Shown here in pieces: positions 60,509 to 64,000 of a stretch of DNA of 64,000 bases. The DNA is from Microbacterium schleiferi (lineage in GTDB: Bacteria; Actinomycetota; Actinomycetes; Actinomycetales; Microbacteriaceae). A model generated the notes under the pieces. That model did no database searches, was not told the DNA's origin, and was given only the letters and a program-made list of their open reading frames with translations. A program made the position numbers and the translations under genes. The DNA is taken from assembly GCF_020781975.1 (NCBI RefSeq), contig NZ_JAJGNI010000004.1, forward strand, positions 1 to 64,000. Direction: 5' to 3'. How positions within the stretch are numbered: the stretch's first letter is position 1; each line of letters starts with the position of its first letter.

Positions 60509-61882
60509 ATGACCACTCTGAGGTTGGCCATCGTCGGCGCAGGCCCGGCGGGCATCTACGCCGCCGACATCCTGCTGAAGGCGGAGCGCGCGTTCGACGT
60601 GTCGATCGACCTGTTCGAGCAGCTGCCTGCGCCGTACGGCCTCGTCCGATACGGTGTAGCTCCCGACCACCCTCGCATCAAGGGCGTCATCACGGCCCTG
60701 CGCGAAGTGCTCGACAGGGGCGACATCCGCATCTTCGGCAACGTCGAGTTCGGTCGCGACATCACCCTCGACGACCTCAAGCGCCACTACAACGCCGTCA
60801 TCTTCGCCACCGGCGCCGTCCGCGACGCGACCCTCGACATCCCGGGAATCGACGCCGAGGGGTCCTACGGTGCTGCCGACTTCGTGAGCTGGTTCGACGG
60901 GCACCCCGACGTGCCCCGCACCTGGCCGCTGACCGCGCAGTCGGTAGCCGTCGTCGGCAACGGCAACGTCGCGCTCGACATCACCCGCATCCTCGCCAAG
61001 CACGCCGATGATCTGCTGCCCACCGAGATTCCCGCGAACGTCTATGAGGGGCTCAAGGCCTCGCCCGTGACCGACGTCCACGTCTTCGGCCGTCGCGGGC
61101 CCGCGCAGGTCAAGTTCACGCCGCTCGAGCTGCGCGAGCTCGGCGAACTGCGGGATGTCGACATGGTCGTCTACGACGAGGACTTCGACTACGACGAGGC
61201 ATCCCGGACGGCGATCGAGAGCAACAAGCAGGTCAAGGTCATCGACCGCGTGCTGCAGGAATGGCGGACCCGGCCCGGTGTGAACAACGCGGGCGGGACG
61301 GCATCCCGTCGCCTGCACCTGCACTTCTGGGCTCGGCCCGTCGAGGTGAAGGTCGATGACCGCGGCCACGTGTCGGGCTTCGTGTACGAGCGCACGCGCC
61401 CCGACGGGCAGGGTGGTGTCGCCGGAACCGGTGAGTTCCGCGAGGTTCCCGTCCAGGCCGTCTACCGTGCCGTCGGCTACTTCGGATCACCGCTTCCCGA
61501 GGTGCCGTTCGATGAAAGGCACGGTGTGATCCCCAACCACGAGGGCCAGGTTCTGCGCGCCGATTCCAATGAGCGCGCACCTGGGCTGTATGCGACCGGA
61601 TGGATCAAGCGTGGCCCGGTCGGCCTGATCGGTCACACCAAGTCCGACGCGATGGAGACCGTGCGCCACCTCATCAACGATCAGGGTTCGTGGTGGCAGC
61701 CTGAGGACCCGTCGGAGGCGGCGATCCCCGCACTCCTGGCCGAGCGCGGTGTCGCCTGGACCGACCTGGAAGGCTGGCACCGTCTCGATCAGCACGAGAT
61801 CGGTCTGGGTGAGCCTGAGGGGCGTGCCCGTATCAAGGTGGTGCCTCGCGACGAGATGGTTGCCATCTCTCGAGGCGAGTGA
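60509..61882 (+). CDS. fprA: Ferredoxin/flavodoxin-NADP+ reductase, FprA type
   Basis: 457 residues. FAD-binding GAGPAGIYAADIL at the N-terminus, FEQLPAPYGLVRYGVAPDHP typical of adrenodoxin reductase, an NADPH-binding GNGNVALDITRIL and a C-terminal KRGPVGLIGHTKSDAMETV. It shuttles electrons between NADPH and ferredoxin. AAAGGAA lies before the ATG. Its stop overlaps the next start by four bases. Confidence 0.95.
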   Translation: MTTLRLAIVGAGPAGIYAADILLKAERAFDVSIDLFEQLPAPYGLVRYGVAPDHPRIKGVITALREVLDRGDIRIFGNVEFGRDITLDDLKRHYNAVIFATGAVRDATLDIPGIDAEGSYGAADFVSWFDGHPDVPRTWPLTAQSVAVVGNGNVALDITRILAKHADDLLPTEIPANVYEGLKASPVTDVHVFGRRGPAQVKFTPLELRELGELRDVDMVVYDEDFDYDEASRTAIESNKQVKVIDRVLQEWRTRPGVNNAGGTASRRLHLHFWARPVEVKVDDRGHVSGFVYERTRPDGQGGVAGTGEFREVPVQAVYRAVGYFGSPLPEVPFDERHGVIPNHEGQVLRADSNERAPGLYATGWIKRGPVGLIGHTKSDAMETVRHLINDQGSWWQPEDPSEAAIPALLAERGVAWTDLEGWHRLDQHEIGLGEPEGRARIKVVPRDEMVAISRGE

Positions 61883-63081
61883 GTTCCTCGCGGAGGCTGT
61901 CGCCGGGGCTGATCGCAGCTCTCGGCTTCGTCTCCGCTGTCGGTCCGTTCGCGACCGACATGTACCTCGCATCCTTCACCGACATCGCGGGCGACCTCGG
62001 CGTTGACGCCGCGGCCGTGCAACTGACGCTCACCTCATTCCTCGTGGGTGTCGCGGTGGGTCAACTCGTACTCGGTCCCTGGTCCGATCGCGTCGGGCGA
62101 CGCCCCGTCCTCGTCGTCGGCGGAGTGATCTTCGCTCTGTCCAGCATCGCGCTGGTGTTTGCCCCGACGATCGCCGTGTTCGTCATCCTGCGATTCGTGC
62201 AGGGTTTCTCGGGGTCTGCGGGGATGGTGTTGGGGCGCACCGTCGCTGTCGATCTCAGCCCCAAAGAGACTGCGGTGCGCGCTCTCAGCCTCATCGTGGT
62301 CGTTGTCGGGGTTGCGCCGCTGGTCGCACCACCGATCGGCGGTCTGCTGAGCGAGGTCGTTGGCTGGCGCGGCGTGATGGCGGCGCTCGCGGTCGTCGCG
62401 GTGGTGATGCTGGTCGTGTCGCTGGCCGTCGTTCCGGAATCCCTCTCCATCGAGCATCGCCATACTGCCGGGATGTCGCAGACGCTCGGCGCCTTCCGCG
62501 GATTGCTCGCCGACCGCGCTTTTCCCCTCTATACGGGTGCCTACGCGCTCACGTTCGGCGCGATCATGGCGTACGTGTCGGCGTCGCCGTTCGTGGGCCA
62601 GGTTGTGCTCGGGATGTCGCCGACGGTGTACTCGATCTCGTTCGCGGTTGCAGCCAGCGGCGTCATCCTCTCGAACATCGTGAACGCCCGGGTCGCGGTG
62701 CGGTTCGGGCCGAGACGGATGCTGGGCGTTGGCCTGGGCGCCACGACCGGCGCCGCTGCGCTTCTGCTGGCACTCACGCTGACCGGTACCCTTACGATCC
62801 CGGGGTTCGTGGCCTGTGCGTTTCTGCTCACTCTCGGACTCGGATTCACGATGTCCAATGCCAGCGCTTTGGGCCTTGCCCGCGCCGATCACGCTCGCGG
62901 TGCGGGCTCAGCAATCATGGGAACATCGCAGTTCGTCATCGGTGCTGTGGCGTCACCGCTCGTGGGGTTGGCGGGAGAGGATACGGCTGTGCCGATGGCA
63001 GTCGTGATCGCGGCGATGATGGCGCTCTCGCTGCTGCTCGGCATCCTGGCCCTGCGGACGACCCGCCGCGGCCGCCGCTGA
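61879..63081 (+). CDS. Bcr/CflA-type MFS drug exporter (12 TM)
   Basis: 400 residues, about 12 helices. Motif A GPWSDRVGRRPVLV between TM2 and TM3, and the Bcr/CflA pattern VGPFATDMYLASFTDIAGDL in TM1. Substrate unknown. The GTG start overlaps the FprA stop (GTGA), so it is translated with the reductase. Confidence 0.9.
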   Translation: MSSSRRLSPGLIAALGFVSAVGPFATDMYLASFTDIAGDLGVDAAAVQLTLTSFLVGVAVGQLVLGPWSDRVGRRPVLVVGGVIFALSSIALVFAPTIAVFVILRFVQGFSGSAGMVLGRTVAVDLSPKETAVRALSLIVVVVGVAPLVAPPIGGLLSEVVGWRGVMAALAVVAVVMLVVSLAVVPESLSIEHRHTAGMSQTLGAFRGLLADRAFPLYTGAYALTFGAIMAYVSASPFVGQVVLGMSPTVYSISFAVAASGVILSNIVNARVAVRFGPRRMLGVGLGATTGAAALLLALTLTGTLTIPGFVACAFLLTLGLGFTMSNASALGLARADHARGAGSAIMGTSQFVIGAVASPLVGLAGEDTAVPMAVVIAAMMALSLLLGILALRTTRRGRR

Positions 63082-63177
63082 GCCGGCTGGCGCGGCGCGC
63101 GGCTCTTGTGCCTTACATTGAGGTGTCCAGAGTGCGTGGGTGAGGTGGTCGCCCGCGCACCGTATCGAGGAGTCACT

Positions 63178-63759
63178 ATGTCCCGGTCCCGCTTTGTCCC
63201 TGCCGTCGCCGTCGTCGGTATCCTGCTGCTCGCTGGTTGTGCACCGACCCCCGAGCCTTCGTCCACGCCAACCTCTGAGGCAACGCAGAACGACACGCCC
63301 AGCACCGAGCCGACGCAGGAGCCGCAGTCGTTCGTCGCGAACGTTCCCACGGACTGCGCAGCGGTCGGCACGGCCGAGAGCCGCGCCGACAGCGTCGATC
63401 AGCTGAACCTTCAGGGTGACGGCGCCGACTTCGTTCGCCCGGTTCCCGAGGGCTCCACGCTGCTGCTCGGCTGCGACTGGTTCGCTGGCGACAGCCAGGG
63501 CGTGCTGCTGCTGATCAGCGAGGTCGACCCCGCGGCCGCCGAGGCATATGTCGCAACCCTTCCCGGTGAGGGGTACACCTGCGTCACGGGGGATGCCGGA
63601 AACCCGGTGTGTCAGATGGTCACCCCGAACGCCGAGTTCCCGGTCGACACTGTCGAGACGATCACGAGCCGCGAGGACATCTGGATCTACTCGTCGGTGA
63701 CGAACGTGGACGCCGAGATGCTGCTGGGCGATCTGAACCTGCAGATCTGGGGCAACTGA
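63178..63759 (+). CDS. Secreted lipoprotein of unknown function
   Basis: 193 residues. Lipobox LLAGC with C21 after a 20-residue signal. A Thr/Ser/Pro/Glu-rich spacer (PTPEPSSTPTSEATQND) follows, then a compact domain with four cysteines (C59, C98, C137, C145 by position), perhaps two disulfides. CGAGGAG precedes the ATG. No family recognised. Confidence 0.8.
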   Translation: MSRSRFVPAVAVVGILLLAGCAPTPEPSSTPTSEATQNDTPSTEPTQEPQSFVANVPTDCAAVGTAESRADSVDQLNLQGDGADFVRPVPEGSTLLLGCDWFAGDSQGVLLLISEVDPAAAEAYVATLPGEGYTCVTGDAGNPVCQMVTPNAEFPVDTVETITSREDIWIYSSVTNVDAEMLLGDLNLQIWGN

Positions 63760-63774
63760 TCCCGTTCGTGTCGG

Positions 63775-63813
63775 TCCTGACACGGTTGGCCCTCACCGGC
63801 GGCCGTGTCAGGA
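63775..63813. terminator. Perfect 11-bp inverted repeat after lipoprotein gene
   Basis: TCCTGACACGG (63775-63785) and CCGTGTCAGGA (63803-63813) pair perfectly across a 17-base loop. There is no T-run, and the right arm ends 7 bp before the next start, so it may be a terminator or an operator for that gene. Confidence 0.5.
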
Positions 63814-63820
63814 TCGATGC

Positions 63821-64000
63821 GTGAGCATCAACAACCCGAGCGACAAGACCCCCATGAGTCGCCGAGGACTTCTCGCGTCAGCACTGGCTGCGGGAACTGT
63901 CGGTGCACTCGCGGGTTCCGCGGCGCCGGCGGCGGCCGCGGCTGAGGATCCCCGCGGTCCGAACGAGGTTTGGCTCAAAGGGTCGGGCCTGAAAGTCACC
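63821..64000 (+). CDS. Tat-exported protein, N-terminal part only
   Basis: The window ends inside this gene; 60 codons are visible and open. The twin-arginine signal SRRGLLASALAAGTVGALAG is followed by an Ala-rich stretch and SAAPAAAAAED, so the product is exported folded. The mature start EDPRGPNEVWLKGSGLKVT is not enough to name it. GTG start; the in-frame ATG at 63854 directly before the twin arginines is another option. Confidence 0.75.
   Translation, partial: MSINNPSDKTPMSRRGLLASALAAGTVGALAGSAAPAAAAAEDPRGPNEVWLKGSGLKVT

Overview
The window is high-GC actinobacterial chromosome, most likely from Microbacteriaceae and probably Microbacterium or a close relative. The evidence is the proteins (SbcCD, a BldC-type regulator followed by a 32-residue bS22-type ribosomal protein, an AspRS of the short tRNA(Asn)-type, a split menaquinone locus), frequent GTG starts, and many genes whose -10 hexamer lies six bases before the start codon. 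I see no tRNA, rRNA, CRISPR array, transposase or phage gene. This is mostly core genome with unusual intergenic sequence.

Layout. 0.1-4.7 kb: an orphan winged-helix regulator, then a decayed glucoside locus (C-terminal remnant of a GH31 alpha-xylosidase, an intact GH1 beta-glucosidase, a small GNAT protein, a LacI regulator). 4.7-10.4 kb: sbcD-sbcC and a 14-helix MFS exporter. 10.5-20 kb: a nucleosidase, a degenerate phosphopantetheinyl-transferase-like protein, nadE, a 1214-residue nuclease-helicase, corA, upp, tadA. 20-24 kb: a flavin-type oxidoreductase, a CDF metal exporter, an alpha/beta hydrolase and proC. 24.2-28.4 kb: two Ktr/Trk potassium uptake operons tail to tail. 28.5-35.7 kb: ArsR, BldC and bS22 genes, an MscS channel, small redox and barrel proteins, a phosphatase, aspS, two membrane proteins and a histidine phosphatase. 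35.7-39.9 kb: a complete system II cytochrome c maturation set (TlpA/ResA, CcdA, ResB, CcsB). 40.2-46 kb: a YhgE/Pip protein and an MMPL transporter with a divergent TetR gene and paired palindromic operators. 46-60.5 kb: menaquinone synthesis (menC, B, E, A, D, F, G and a polyprenyl diphosphate synthase) interleaved with PPK2, MgtE, a zinc-ribbon protein and small membrane proteins. 60.5-64 kb: a ferredoxin-NADP reductase, a Bcr/CflA-type exporter, a lipoprotein and the start of a Tat-exported protein.

How the genes work together. Menaquinone synthesis and cytochrome c maturation together point to a respiratory chain with menaquinone and c-type cytochromes. KtrAB x2, CorA, MgtE, CDF and MscS form an ion and osmotic homeostasis group.

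Most unusual: (1) three arrays of a 20-bp unit with core GAGTTGTCC at exact 20-bp period, one with inverted units; (2) a second family of about 60-nt imperfect palindromes with GGTCGCGCC ends; (3) a near-constant 6-nt gap between TANNNT hexamers and start codons, including stop codons that form part of the next gene's -10, and one pair of divergent -10 elements that overlap; (4) an MMPL protein with a C-terminal domain resembling an ABC ATPase that lacks its P-loop lysine.
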